A DNA stretch of 64,000 bases from Mesorhizobium sp. B1-1-8 (GCF_006442795.2 NZ_CP083956.1:2395501-2459500), one strand, 5' to 3'; shown: positions 22,951 to 32,306, numbered from the stretch's first letter. Notes: a model not told the origin generated them from the letters alone. Made by a program: numbers and translations.

Positions 22951-24114
22951 ATGACTACGAAACTTAAGATCACTGTGATCAAGCCCTATCCGGTGTGGGT
23001 CGGGACCCGCAATCAGATGCTGGTCAAGGTCGAGACCGACCAGGGCATCTTCGGCTGGGGTGAGAGCGGCTTGAGCGGCCGCGAGAGGGCCGTTGCCGGC
23101 GCGGTCGAGCACTATCGCGAGTTTGTCATCGGCCGCGACCCGATGCAGATCGGCCGGATCTGGCAAGAGCTTTATCGCAGCCAGTATTTCGAAGGCGGGC
23201 GAGTTCTGCAGGCGGCGATTTCCGCCATCGACATCGCCCTCCACGACATCAAGGGCAAGGCGCTTGGGGTGCCGGTCTACGAGCTGCTGGGTGGCAGGCA
23301 GCGCGACCGCATCCCCACCTTCGCCTCGACCGGAGACGAGGCGGAGGGCGATGTTGCCATCGAACGAGCCAGTGAACTGCGCGCGCAGGGATGGCACGCG
23401 ATCCGCTTCTTCCCCATCGGGCAAAACAACAGGGACATCTTCGAGCCGCGCGAGTCGATTGGCGCCACCGCGAGTATGCTGAACAAGGCGCGCGAGACGT
23501 TGGGCGACGATGTCGTGCTCGGCGTCGACTATCATCATCGGCTGTCGGTGGCGGAGGCGGCGAGCTTCTGCAACAAGCTCGGCCGCGGTGTGCTCGATTT
23601 CCTCGAGGAGCCGATCCGCGACGAGACTCCGGAAGCCTACGAATCGCTGCGCAAGATGACCGACATCCCCTTTGCCATCGGCGAGGAATTTGCCAGCAAA
23701 TGGCAGTTCCTGCCCTATATCGAGCGCGGCATCCATCAGTTCAACCGGCTCGACGTCTGCAATGTCGGCGGGCTCACCGAGGCGATGAAGGTCGCCGGCT
23801 GGAGCGAGGCGCACTATGTCGACCTGATGCCGCACAATCCCCTTGGTCCGGTGTGCACGGCTGCAACCGTGCATCTGGCCGCCGCGGTGCCCAACTTCGC
23901 GTGGCTCGAGACCAGGGCGCCGGAAAGAAAGCTGGGCTTCGACAATTCCGAGTTCTTTCCCGTGCAACCACGGCTCGACGGGACCGATTATCCGGTCGGC
24001 GATCTGCCGGGGCTCGGCGTCGAGGTCAACGAGGCGGCGATCCAGGCGCAGAGTTTTCGTTTCTGGGAAGCGCCTCACCTCAAGCGCCGCGACGGTTCTG
24101 TCACCAACTGGTAG
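22951..24114 (+). CDS. Enolase-superfamily protein, galactonate-dehydratase-like, with altered catalytic lysine
   Basis: 387 residues, fourth enolase-superfamily gene of this divergon, placed after the importer ATPase. Metal ligands appear intact: Asp193 (VDYHH), Glu219/220 (FLEEP), Glu245/246 (GEEF) and the base His295 (MPHNPLGP). At the second-strand position where relatives carry Lys-x-Asp or Lys-x-Lys, this protein has Arg152-Phe-Phe154 (AIRFFP), so the usual lysine acid-base is missing. It could be a dehydratase using only the His/Asp-side chemistry, or have a different reaction. It is preceded by a 33-nt gap and followed by the aldolase gene. Confidence 0.83.
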   Translation: MTTKLKITVIKPYPVWVGTRNQMLVKVETDQGIFGWGESGLSGRERAVAGAVEHYREFVIGRDPMQIGRIWQELYRSQYFEGGRVLQAAISAIDIALHDIKGKALGVPVYELLGGRQRDRIPTFASTGDEAEGDVAIERASELRAQGWHAIRFFPIGQNNRDIFEPRESIGATASMLNKARETLGDDVVLGVDYHHRLSVAEAASFCNKLGRGVLDFLEEPIRDETPEAYESLRKMTDIPFAIGEEFASKWQFLPYIERGIHQFNRLDVCNVGGLTEAMKVAGWSEAHYVDLMPHNPLGPVCTAATVHLAAAVPNFAWLETRAPERKLGFDNSEFFPVQPRLDGTDYPVGDLPGLGVEVNEAAIQAQSFRFWEAPHLKRRDGSVTNW

Positions 24115-24137
24115 TTCCATTCAACCGGAGTCCGATA

Positions 24138-24887
24138 ATGACGCATACTCCCGACATCACGCGACCACCCAGGGACCTGATCGACGCCCTGCGGGAGATC
24201 GGCGCCGCGACAGTAGCCGGCACGCTTGGCCACATGGGCTTCCGCAATCCGCACATGGTCGGTCCGGTGGCGCAGAACCACGGCAAGTCGATCGTCGGGC
24301 CTGCGTTGACGCTGCAGTTCCTGCCGCAACGGCCGGACCTCTTCACTGAGGGAGAATATGCCGATCCGGAGACACAACTGCACCGGCACGTGCTCTATCA
24401 CGCGCAGCAGGGCGATGTGGTCGTGGTCGACGCGCGCGGCGACATGAGTTCGGGCGTCTTCGGCGATATGATGTCGACATATTTCAAGGGCAGGGGCGGC
24501 GCGGGCATCGTCATCGACGGGTGCATGCGCGACCGGCCCAATGTCGAAAAGCTCGACCTGCCGCTGTGGCTGCGCGGCTGGACACCCAACTATCACGTGC
24601 AAACCAGCATCTATCCGAACGCCGTCAACGTTCCGATTGCCTGCGGCGGTGTCACGGTGATCCCCGGTGACATCATCGTCGCCGACGACGACGGGGTGGT
24701 GGTGCTTCCCGTCGCGATGGCCGCGAAGGTGATCGACGAGGCACAAAAACATCACGATTGGGAGGAGTTCTCACGAGCGAAACTCATGCAGGGCGCGCCG
24801 CTGCAACGCTATTATCCGCTGCATGACGATGCCCGCGGAGAGTACGAGGAGTGGCGCAAGACAAACCGCCTGGAGAACCCAAATTAA
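24138..24887 (+). CDS. RraA-family aldolase (HMG/CHA aldolase-like)
   Basis: 249-residue RraA/dimethylmenaquinone-methyltransferase-fold protein. The catalytic motif of class II pyruvate aldolases in this fold is present as GIVIDGCMRDRPNVEKLDLP (Arg-Asp about 133-134). A second conserved stretch GGVTVIPGDIIVADDDGVVV follows. In a sugar-acid operon it is likely to cleave or decarboxylate a keto acid made by the dehydratases, giving pyruvate. ATG at 24138 follows CGGAG; the long upstream reading from 23391 is out of frame with the dehydratase and is not real. It is convergent with soxG. Confidence 0.82.
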   Translation: MTHTPDITRPPRDLIDALREIGAATVAGTLGHMGFRNPHMVGPVAQNHGKSIVGPALTLQFLPQRPDLFTEGEYADPETQLHRHVLYHAQQGDVVVVDARGDMSSGVFGDMMSTYFKGRGGAGIVIDGCMRDRPNVEKLDLPLWLRGWTPNYHVQTSIYPNAVNVPIACGGVTVIPGDIIVADDDGVVVLPVAMAAKVIDEAQKHHDWEEFSRAKLMQGAPLQRYYPLHDDARGEYEEWRKTNRLENPN

Positions 24888-24926
24888 ACGAGCGCGAGCC
24901 TTGACGTGCCCATGCGCCCGGTGCGG

Positions 24927-25427
24927 CTAACCGGCGCTGTCGGCGATCCAGTCCGCGAGGCTGTGCGCAAAGCTTCGTGGCACGATCATATCGCAGCCGG
25001 TCTCGCTCGTGCGCAGCACGAGCACCGGTACGTGATGGAAGGCCGTTTGCAATGCGCGGCCCGGCGCTGAACCTGGCGAGCGCCAGTCGACTGCGATGCA
25101 GCTGGAGAGGATTTCCAGGACGCGCGCGCCGCTCAGGCTGAAGCGCACGCGGCCTTCGCCGAGGAAAACCGAACAGCCCAGTTCGGGATCGATCGCGGGC
25201 TGCGGCGGTTTTGCGCCCGCCTCGGTCGTCAGCCAGAGCCGGCGGGGGGAGACCCGGACGATGAGAGTATCGGCATGGCGGACCGTCTCGCCGACCGAGC
25301 CGGGAAGGTCCGTGCCCAGCATTGGCGAAACACTCGACTCGAACCGGGCGTCCCAGCCCTCGATCTGAACGATCGGGCAATCGGATGCCGACAGATTGAA
25401 ATCTTTCAATGCCAGAGCCTCAGCCAT
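24927..25427 (-). CDS. soxG: Sarcosine oxidase gamma subunit
   Basis: 166-residue protein of the SoxG family, the smallest-but-one subunit of heterotetrameric sarcosine oxidase. Recognisable elements are LSASDCPIVQIEGWD, RLWLTTEAG and VRFSLSGARVLEILSSCIAVD, then RALQTAFHHVPVLVLR and the closing RSFAHSLADWI. Gamma folds like part of a folate-binding domain and packs on the alpha subunit. It is the last gene of a minus-strand set and overlaps soxA by 8 nt. Confidence 0.87.
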   Translation of the reverse strand: MAEALALKDFNLSASDCPIVQIEGWDARFESSVSPMLGTDLPGSVGETVRHADTLIVRVSPRRLWLTTEAGAKPPQPAIDPELGCSVFLGEGRVRFSLSGARVLEILSSCIAVDWRSPGSAPGRALQTAFHHVPVLVLRTSETGCDMIVPRSFAHSLADWIADSAG

Positions 25428-28368
25428 GCAGCCGCTCTCCTTTCGGATCCAGAAAGACGGGCGAGACGATGCGGGCGCGAACGGTTTCGGCCTTCATCGG
25501 ATAGGTGGCGAGGACTTCGCCTCCCTCCGCCGCGACATCGCCTGCCAGCAGGGCGAGGCAGACATAGCGGCCAAGCTCCGGGCTGAACGTTACCGACGTT
25601 ATCCGGCCGCGCCCGTGCCCGGCGACGGTGTCGTCGGGCATGAACAGTATGGCGCCGCCGCGCAGGCGTTTGCCCTCCTCGGCGCATTCCAGGCCCACCA
25701 GACGCTGGCGGTTGGGCGCCTGAAATGCCGGACGCCGCCGCAGGACATCGCCAACAAACCCGGTGCGTTTTGCGGCCATGCGGCCAAGGCCGAGATCGTC
25801 GAGCGTGGTGCGGCCATCGATCTCCGGTCCTGCGACATGGCCCTTTTCGACGCGCAGCGCGCCGAGCGCCTCAACCCCGTAGGGTCTCAGGCCGAAGGGC
25901 GCGCCGGCCTCAAGCAAATGGCGCCAGGCCTTCTCGCCGGCAGTGGCGCCGACATAGATCTCGTAGGCGCGCTCGCCGGAATAGCTGAGCCGCATGATGC
26001 GCAATGCCCGACCGTCGAACTCGCCTTCGGCGAGGCCCATATGCGGCAGCGCTTCGTTCGAGACGTCTAGCTCCGGAAAGGCGGTGGCAAGGATATCGCG
26101 GCTCTTCGGCCCGGCGACCGACATCGCCGCCCATTCGTCGCTGACCGAGGTGACCGCGACGCGCAGGTCCGGCCAGGCGGTGTCGAGCAGGAATTCCAAC
26201 CGCGACAGGACATCGGCCGCCCTGGCGGTCGAGGTGGTCATGAAGAACTGGGTTTCCGAGAGCCGCGTCGTCGTGCCGTCGTCGAAGACGATGCCGTCAT
26301 CGCGCAGCATGACGCCGTAGCGGGCGCGGCCGACCGGCAGCCTGGCGAAGCCGTTGGCATAGACACGGTCGACGAAAATGGCCGCGTCCGGCCCTTGCAC
26401 GTCGATCTTGCCGAGGGTGGAAATGTCCATCAGCCCGGCGGCTTCGCGCACCATGCGCATCTCGGCGACATAGGCCTCGTTCACGTCGCTTCCGGCGGCG
26501 CGGTAGAAGTACGGACGCATCCAAAGCCCGACCTCGAGCATTTCGGCGTCATTCGCCACATGCCAGTCGTGCATGGGCGTGCGGCGGATCGGCTTGAAAT
26601 GATGGCCGACAGCGCGCCCGGCGAGCGCGCCGATGGCGACGGGCGTGTAGGGCGGGCGAAAGGTCGTGGTCCCGGTTTGCGAAATCGTCGCCCGGCGCAG
26701 CGCCGCCATGGCCGAAAGTGCTGCAAAATTGCTGGTCTTGCCCTGCTCGGTGCCCATGCCGAGCGTGGTGTAGCGCTTCAGGTGCTCGACCGATTCATAG
26801 CCTTCGCGATGGGCGAGCTCGATGTCCTTCGTGGTCACGTCCATCTGGAAATCGACAAAGGCCTTGCCGCGCCCGGCGGACGGGATTGCGCGGAACGGAC
26901 CGGTTGCTGCCTCGCCGAGATCGAGTTTGAGCGGCGCCGGCACCGCTGCCGATTTCCCGCAGGACGACGCCGCTTCGGTGCCGGCGCGGTGGCCGTCCTC
27001 GATGGCGGTGACAGTCGAAAAGCGGCCCATCATCGCGCCGGCGCCGAACTGGCCTGACGGAAAGCCGCCGGGAATGAAGCCGTCCATGTCGTCGCGATAG
27101 ACAGGCCTAACACCGAGATGCGAGGTGAGATGCACCGTCGGTGACCAGCCGCCGGACATGCAGACGAGGTCGCACGCGATTTCCGAATTGCCGCCCGGCC
27201 CGGCAAGCTTGGCGGCCTTGACCGCATGGCCGCCACGCAGGTCGGCGATTTGCGTCCCGGACCGGATCGCTATGGTCAGGCGCCTGGCTTCCGCAACCAG
27301 AGCGGCAGGTGGGGTGCTGCGCTGGTCCGCGAGGGTCACTTGCGCACCGGCGGCGGCAAAGTCGATGGCGGTGCGATAGGCGCCGTCATTCGTGGTCGCG
27401 ACCAGGATATTCTTGCCCGGCAGGACGGCGAAGCGGTTGAGATAGGTCCGGGCGGCCGATGCCAGCATGACGCCCGGTCGGTCGTTGTTGGAAAACACCA
27501 GCGGCCGCTCGATGGCCCCGGCGGCAAAGACGACCGAGCGGGCGCGCAGCATGGTGAAGACCTGGCACGCAGCGCCTTCCGCAGCCGGATCGTCGCGTCG
27601 CTCGATCAGCCCCAGCGTGTTGCCGTCATAGGCGCCGAACGTCACCGTCCTGCGCAGGACGGTGACGTTGGGCAGTCCTGCCAGTTCGGTCTCGACCGCC
27701 TGCAGCCAGGCTGCCGCCTCGCCATCGGAACGCTCCGAAAGAAGCTGACCGCCGAGCAGGAAATCCTGCTCGATCAGCACGACGCTCGCGCCGGCGTGCG
27801 CCGCGGCGCGCGCCGCTGACAGACCGGCAGGGCCGCCGCCGACAATGGCGACGTCGGCAAATGCGTGGCGCAGCTCGTAGCGGCCGGGATCTGGTTTGGT
27901 GCCGGCCCGGCCGAGGCCTGCAGCCCGGCGGATGAAATGCTCGTAGAACATCCAGGCGCGCCGGGTCGGGCCCATGAAGGTCTTGTAGTAGAAGCCGGCG
28001 GAGAGGAAGGGCGCAAACAGCCCGTTGATGCTCTGCAGGTCGAAGGCGAGCGAGGGCCAGCGGTTCTGGCTTTCGGCGGTCATGCCTTGCGCCAGCTCGA
28101 GCGTGGTGGCCGGCAGGTTCGGTTCGCGCCGTCCGCCGGTTCCGAGCGTGACCAGCGCGTTCGGCTCTTCCGGGCCAGCCGAAAATATGCCGCGAGGCCT
28201 GTGATATTTGAAGCTGCGGCCGGTCAGCATGATGCCGTTGGCCAGCAAGGCGGAAGCGAGCGTGTCGCCCCGACAGCCAGCCAGGTGGCGGCCATCGAAG
28301 GCGAAGCCCAGCGGCTGTGTGCGGTCGATGCGGCCGCCGGCGGCAAGGCGATTTCCGATTCTATTCAT
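25420..28368 (-). CDS. soxA: Sarcosine oxidase alpha subunit
   Basis: 982-residue alpha subunit of the heterotetrameric enzyme that demethylates sarcosine (N-methylglycine) to glycine and passes the one-carbon unit to tetrahydrofolate. The N-terminal ferredoxin-like domain (FAFDGRHLAGCRGDTLASAL) is followed by an NAD-binding Rossmann domain (IVGGGPAGLSAARAA, about 176) and, from about residue 600, a glycine-cleavage T-protein-like folate domain (MRMVREAAGLMDISTLGKID, then SYSGERAYEIYVG). The ATG at 28368 overlaps the end of soxD by 8 nt. An upstream ATG at 28398 is possible but would overlap soxD further. Confidence 0.94.
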   Translation of the reverse strand: MNRIGNRLAAGGRIDRTQPLGFAFDGRHLAGCRGDTLASALLANGIMLTGRSFKYHRPRGIFSAGPEEPNALVTLGTGGRREPNLPATTLELAQGMTAESQNRWPSLAFDLQSINGLFAPFLSAGFYYKTFMGPTRRAWMFYEHFIRRAAGLGRAGTKPDPGRYELRHAFADVAIVGGGPAGLSAARAAAHAGASVVLIEQDFLLGGQLLSERSDGEAAAWLQAVETELAGLPNVTVLRRTVTFGAYDGNTLGLIERRDDPAAEGAACQVFTMLRARSVVFAAGAIERPLVFSNNDRPGVMLASAARTYLNRFAVLPGKNILVATTNDGAYRTAIDFAAAGAQVTLADQRSTPPAALVAEARRLTIAIRSGTQIADLRGGHAVKAAKLAGPGGNSEIACDLVCMSGGWSPTVHLTSHLGVRPVYRDDMDGFIPGGFPSGQFGAGAMMGRFSTVTAIEDGHRAGTEAASSCGKSAAVPAPLKLDLGEAATGPFRAIPSAGRGKAFVDFQMDVTTKDIELAHREGYESVEHLKRYTTLGMGTEQGKTSNFAALSAMAALRRATISQTGTTTFRPPYTPVAIGALAGRAVGHHFKPIRRTPMHDWHVANDAEMLEVGLWMRPYFYRAAGSDVNEAYVAEMRMVREAAGLMDISTLGKIDVQGPDAAIFVDRVYANGFARLPVGRARYGVMLRDDGIVFDDGTTTRLSETQFFMTTSTARAADVLSRLEFLLDTAWPDLRVAVTSVSDEWAAMSVAGPKSRDILATAFPELDVSNEALPHMGLAEGEFDGRALRIMRLSYSGERAYEIYVGATAGEKAWRHLLEAGAPFGLRPYGVEALGALRVEKGHVAGPEIDGRTTLDDLGLGRMAAKRTGFVGDVLRRRPAFQAPNRQRLVGLECAEEGKRLRGGAILFMPDDTVAGHGRGRITSVTFSPELGRYVCLALLAGDVAAEGGEVLATYPMKAETVRARIVSPVFLDPKGERLHG

Positions 28369-28642
28369 ACGGACATTTTCCTGGCCGTTTCCGGGCAAAG
28401 CCGACCGATAGGATGGTGTGGTTTGTGGTGTCGCGCTCGACGACCAGCCATTGCCGGCAGCCGGTCACGTGCTGCCAGAATTCGCGGTGCGATCCGGCCG
28501 GATTGTTCCGCACATAGACGTAGCGGTACCAGGCTTCCGGATCGGGATCGTCATGCGCCGGACGCGCAACCGAAGCGTCGCCGCCGTAGCGGAACTCGTC
28601 ATGGTCGCGCGGGCCGCAGCAAGGGCATTCGATGCGAAGCAT
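28361..28642 (-). CDS. soxD: Sarcosine oxidase delta subunit
   Basis: 93-residue zinc-binding delta subunit. The zinc ligands are visible in IECPCCGPRDHDEF at the N-terminus and in HVTGCRQWL near residue 58. The motif RYVYVRNNPAGSHREFWQHV is characteristic of SoxD. It bridges alpha and beta in the tetramer. Start 12 nt after soxB. Confidence 0.93.
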   Translation of the reverse strand: MLRIECPCCGPRDHDEFRYGGDASVARPAHDDPDPEAWYRYVYVRNNPAGSHREFWQHVTGCRQWLVVERDTTNHTILSVGFARKRPGKCPYE

Positions 28643-28654
28643 TTGTCTTGCTCT

Positions 28655-29917
28655 CTATTGCAGCCAGGCCGAGGGGCCCGCACCGGCCTCGTCGAGCGTA
28701 TGGCCGGTACGAAAACGGCCGAGCCCGTAGGCGGCGATCAGCGGATGCGGCTTGCCCGTCGCCAGCGTGTGCGCGAAGCACCAGCCCGAGGCAGGCGTCG
28801 CCTTGAAGCCGCCATAGCACCAGCCGCCGTTGAGATAGAGCCCGTCGATCGGCGTCGGGCAGATGATCGGGCTGGCGTCGGGCGTCATGTCCATGACGCC
28901 GCCCCAATGGCGCAGCAGCCGGACGCGCGAGATGCAGGGCATCAATGCGATCGCGGCCTCCGCCACCTCGCGCACGACGCCGAGATTACCGCGCTGGGCA
29001 TAGGAATTGTAGCCGTCGAGATTGCCGCCGAAAACGAGCCCACCCTTGTCGGACTGGCTGACATAGAAATGATCGGCGCCGTAGGCGACGACATGGTCGA
29101 CCAGCGGCTTCAGCGGCTCGGTGACGAAAGCCTGGAGCACATGGCTTTCGATAGGCAGTTCCAGGCCGGCCTTCTGTCCGAGCACGGAGGTATGGCCGGC
29201 AACGGCGAGGCCGACCTTGCCGGCGCCGATCCGGCCCTTGCTTGTCTCGACACCGACGATCCTGTCGCCGTCGCGGACGAAGCCGGTTACTTCGCAGTTC
29301 TGGATGATGTCGACGCCATGACCGTCGGCGGCGCGTGCATAACCCCAGGCGACGGCATCGTGGCGGGCGGTACCGGCACGACCCTGCAGGATGGCGCCAT
29401 ATATCGGAAATCGCGCCGTTTCGGAGAAATCCAGATAGGGCACCAGTCGCCGCACCGCATCGCGGTCGAGTATGTCGGCATCGATGCCGTTCAGCCGCAT
29501 GATGTTGGCGCGATGGCTGAACGTGTCGAGCTGGTCCGCCGAATGGGCGGTGACGATCTGGCCGCGCTGCGAGAACATGACGTTGAAATTCAGCGCCTGC
29601 GACAGGCCTTCCCACAGCTTGACTGAGAATTCGTAGAACTGGGTATTGCCGTCGAGCAGGTAGTTGGAGCGGATGACCGTGGTGTTGCGGCCGACATTGC
29701 CGCCGCCGACATAGCCCTTCTCCAGCACGGCGACATTGCGGATGCCGTGGTTCTCGGCCAGATAGAAGGCTGTAGCCAGCCCATGTCCGCCGCCGCCGAC
29801 GATAACCACATCGTAAGCCGGCTTAGGCTCGGCGGCGCGCCAGGCGCGCTGCCAGTTCTTCTGGCCGGACAGGCCGTTGCGAAAAATCGATAGGGCCGAA
29901 TAGCGCGACATGTTCAT
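28655..29917 (-). CDS. soxB: Sarcosine oxidase beta subunit
   Basis: 420-residue flavin-binding catalytic subunit. The FAD dinucleotide-binding site is VVIVGGGGHGLATAFYL (about 37-53), followed by the conserved VLEKGYVGGGNVGRNTTVIR (about 63-82). C-terminal DMTPDASPIICPTPIDGLYL and GGWCYGGFKATPASGW complete the family signature. It oxidises N-methyl groups of sarcosine-like amines. It begins 3 nt after the stop of an M24 hydrolase gene, so the two are one transcript. A second ATG two codons in (MSRYSAL) could also serve. Confidence 0.94.
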   Translation of the reverse strand: MNMSRYSALSIFRNGLSGQKNWQRAWRAAEPKPAYDVVIVGGGGHGLATAFYLAENHGIRNVAVLEKGYVGGGNVGRNTTVIRSNYLLDGNTQFYEFSVKLWEGLSQALNFNVMFSQRGQIVTAHSADQLDTFSHRANIMRLNGIDADILDRDAVRRLVPYLDFSETARFPIYGAILQGRAGTARHDAVAWGYARAADGHGVDIIQNCEVTGFVRDGDRIVGVETSKGRIGAGKVGLAVAGHTSVLGQKAGLELPIESHVLQAFVTEPLKPLVDHVVAYGADHFYVSQSDKGGLVFGGNLDGYNSYAQRGNLGVVREVAEAAIALMPCISRVRLLRHWGGVMDMTPDASPIICPTPIDGLYLNGGWCYGGFKATPASGWCFAHTLATGKPHPLIAAYGLGRFRTGHTLDEAGAGPSAWLQ

Positions 29918-29920
29918 GGT

Positions 29921-31069
29921 CTAGCGGACGATCGGACCGGCCGGGGTGCGCGTCAGCACCTCCGCCCCCGCATCGGTCAGCAGCACGGTGTTGGAGATGA
30001 AATGGTCGCCGCGGCCAGTGCCCATCAGCCAGGACAGGATGTGGAAGCTCATGCCGGTCTCGATCTCCAGATCGGAATCGTGCCGTAGGCCCGTCACCGA
30101 ATTGCCGCCTGTCCAGGATGGCGGCTGGCCGATGCCGACCAGATAGCCGCAATGGTGGCGGCGATAGTGCGACAGGCCGGCTTCATCGGCGACGCCCTGC
30201 CAGGCGGCATAGACGTCGCGGGCCCTGACGCCGGGTTTGAGCGCCTTGACGACGGCGTCGAATGCTTTGGCCGTGACCCCGGCCATCGCTGCGTCTTCAT
30301 CCTTGATGCTGCCGATGCGGATCAGCCGGCCGAGCGGCGCATGATAGCGCGAGACGCAGCCGGACAGCTCGACGAACACCGGCTCGCCGCGGCGGTAGAC
30401 GCCGTCACCCCAAGTCGTGTGCTCTTCGCCGAGCCTGGCGGCAGGACGGATGAACGGACCGAAGCCTGGCGCATGGCCTCCGGCGCGCGCCATCGCCGCG
30501 ACGCATTCGGCGGCGACCTCCTGCTCGGCGGCGCCGTCATAGATCGCCGCGATCGCGGCGCCCGCGGCGGCGTCCGTGACCTTGGCGGCGCGGCGCATCA
30601 GCACCTGTTCCTCGGCGCTCTTCACCAGCCGCATCTTGTCGACCAGACCGGAAATGTCGCTCCATTTGGCGTCGGCCTGCGCCTCGAGCTTCAGCGCGAG
30701 GCCGTGGCTGAGACCCGAGGTCCAGTATTCGAGACCGGTGCGCTTACCCGCCAGGCCGAGCTCGGCAAGGACGCGCGCGGCGAGATCGGCGGCCGTCTCG
30801 CTGTCGGAATGGCCGCGGAATTGCGCCGCCTTCACCTGGTTTTCGATCGTCACCTTCTCCATCGATCGGGTGACCATTACCGGTTGCCTGTCGAGCGTGA
30901 CGATCAACAGGTGCGGCGCGAAATAGCCCCAATGGTCGAGGCCGGTGAGATAGAAGATGTTTTCCGGCGAAGCGAAGACGGCGGCATCAAGCCCGCGCTC
31001 GGCCAACGCCTTGCGCACCTTCGACAGGCGGGCAGCGACTTCTGCTTCGGAAAAGGGATTGCGGTCCAT
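29921..31069 (-). CDS. M24-fold hydrolase (creatinase / ectoine-hydrolase-like), copy 2
   Basis: 382-residue pita-bread protein of the creatinase/aminopeptidase P superfamily. It has a creatinase N-terminal domain (AVFASPENIFYLTGLDHWGY, about 31-50) and a C-terminal catalytic domain with EEHTTW, VFVELSGCVSRYHAPLGRL and GYLVGIGQPPSWTGG. The five metal ligands of true M24 peptidases are not evident, as in creatinase and ectoine hydrolase DoeA, which work without metal. Its active-site segments resemble DoeA more than creatinase (no ALERT motif). It sits 3 nt before soxB and 37 nt after a closer DoeA homologue. Confidence 0.82.
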   Translation of the reverse strand: MDRNPFSEAEVAARLSKVRKALAERGLDAAVFASPENIFYLTGLDHWGYFAPHLLIVTLDRQPVMVTRSMEKVTIENQVKAAQFRGHSDSETAADLAARVLAELGLAGKRTGLEYWTSGLSHGLALKLEAQADAKWSDISGLVDKMRLVKSAEEQVLMRRAAKVTDAAAGAAIAAIYDGAAEQEVAAECVAAMARAGGHAPGFGPFIRPAARLGEEHTTWGDGVYRRGEPVFVELSGCVSRYHAPLGRLIRIGSIKDEDAAMAGVTAKAFDAVVKALKPGVRARDVYAAWQGVADEAGLSHYRRHHCGYLVGIGQPPSWTGGNSVTGLRHDSDLEIETGMSFHILSWLMGTGRGDHFISNTVLLTDAGAEVLTRTPAGPIVR

Positions 31070-31106
31070 TGGGTATCCTTGAAATTGCCGGTTCTTCGCT
31101 GGCGGG

Positions 31107-32306
31107 TCAGTCGATTACGATGAGGTCGCGGGTGACGTTGCAAAGCCGCTCGCCGCCGCCCTCGGCAACGACGAAGGACTCCGAGATGGCGACGCCGAAA
31201 TCGTCGAGCCAGACGCCGGCCATGAAGTGGAAACACATGCCGGGCCGAAGCTCGGTCTTGTCGCCTGGCCTCAGGCTAGCGGTGCGTTCGCCCCAGTCCG
31301 GCGGATAGGCGAGACCGACCGGATAGCCGACGCGGCTTTCCTTCTTCAGCCCGTTTTTGCGCAACACCGCCTGCCAGGCGGCTTCGACCTGTTCACAGGT
31401 GTTGCCGGGCCGCGCCAGATCGAGACCGGCATCGACGCCTTCGACGATCACCTTGGCCATATCGGAGAGGGCGGCCGGCGGCTTGCCGAAATGCACCGTC
31501 CGGGTCAGCGCCGCATGGTAGCGCCGCCGCACGCCGGCGATCTCGACGATGGCCAGCCCGCTGTCCGGAAGCGGCGCGTCCGACCAGGTCAGGTGCGGCG
31601 TGCTCGTGCCTTCGCCGACCGGCATCAACGGGCAGATTGCGGCGTAGTCGCCGCCGGCGCCCGGCACGCCCATGATCTGCGCATGATAGATCTCGGCAAT
31701 CACGTGGTTCTGCGGCACGCCCGGCCGCATCTTTTCGACGGCGCGGTTCATGGCGGTGCTGCAGATCGCGCCGGCCTTTCGGATAAGCGCCAGCTCGGCG
31801 TACGATTTCACCAGCCGGGCCCAGTTGACGAGGTCGTGATTGTTGCTGAAGCGCGCCGCGGGCAGGCCGCCGACAAGATGGGCATGGCAGCGCGCCGTGT
31901 AGTAGTGCGCGTCCATCTCGACGCCGATGCGCGCCTGTTCCCAACCGCGTGCCCGGATCAGGCGGGCGAGCTCGTCATAGGGATGCTCGATGGGCTGCTG
32001 CACCAGCCGCTCCGAGAACGGGACGATGTTTTCTTCGGGCAGGCCGGTGGTCATGCGGGCGCTCCTGGCGTCCTGCGCCCTGCCGAACCAGATCGGCCGA
32101 TCTTCCTCCAGATGGACCAGCACGCATTGCGGCACGTAGAAGGACCAGCCGTCATAACCGGTGAGCCAGCACATGTTTGCCGGATCCTGGCAGACGATGA
32201 GATCGTAGCCGGCCTTCTCCATACGGTGCTTTACGTCGGCCAGGCGCCGTGCGTATTCCGCCTTGGTGAACCCGTCCGACCCGCCCAAAACCGTCATCCC
32301 TCCCAT
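31107..32306 (-). CDS. M24-fold hydrolase, DoeA/EutD (ectoine hydrolase)-like, copy 1
   Basis: 399 residues, first gene of the sarcosine oxidase operon. It matches ectoine hydrolase DoeA/EutD closely by eye: DPANMCWLTGYDGWSFYVPQ (about 41-60), STPHLTW, VEIAGVRRRYHAALTRTV, GYPVGLAYPPDWGERTASLR and PGMCFHFMAGVWLDDFG. DoeA opens the amidine ring of ectoine without a metal. However, none of the later ectoine genes (doeB deacetylase, doeC, doeD) is nearby, and the operon continues into sarcosine oxidase, so the substrate may be a different cyclic or N-methylated amidine. The start is uncertain; ATG at 32306 or 32297. Confidence 0.83.
   Translation of the reverse strand: MGGMTVLGGSDGFTKAEYARRLADVKHRMEKAGYDLIVCQDPANMCWLTGYDGWSFYVPQCVLVHLEEDRPIWFGRAQDARSARMTTGLPEENIVPFSERLVQQPIEHPYDELARLIRARGWEQARIGVEMDAHYYTARCHAHLVGGLPAARFSNNHDLVNWARLVKSYAELALIRKAGAICSTAMNRAVEKMRPGVPQNHVIAEIYHAQIMGVPGAGGDYAAICPLMPVGEGTSTPHLTWSDAPLPDSGLAIVEIAGVRRRYHAALTRTVHFGKPPAALSDMAKVIVEGVDAGLDLARPGNTCEQVEAAWQAVLRKNGLKKESRVGYPVGLAYPPDWGERTASLRPGDKTELRPGMCFHFMAGVWLDDFGVAISESFVVAEGGGERLCNVTRDLIVID

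Noticed and set aside
21931..24120. 729-residue minus-strand open frame across the importer ATPase and dehydratase genes
   Set aside because: It is an antisense shadow of two genes with intact motifs; its translation is Arg/His/Asp-rich with no family features.
29921..32306. True creatinases
   Set aside because: The ALERT-type motif with the catalytic Glu of creatinase is not present; active-site segments look like DoeA. Substrate left open.
29921..32306. Xaa-Pro metallopeptidases
   Set aside because: The set of two Asp, one His and two Glu metal ligands of aminopeptidase P was not found in either protein.
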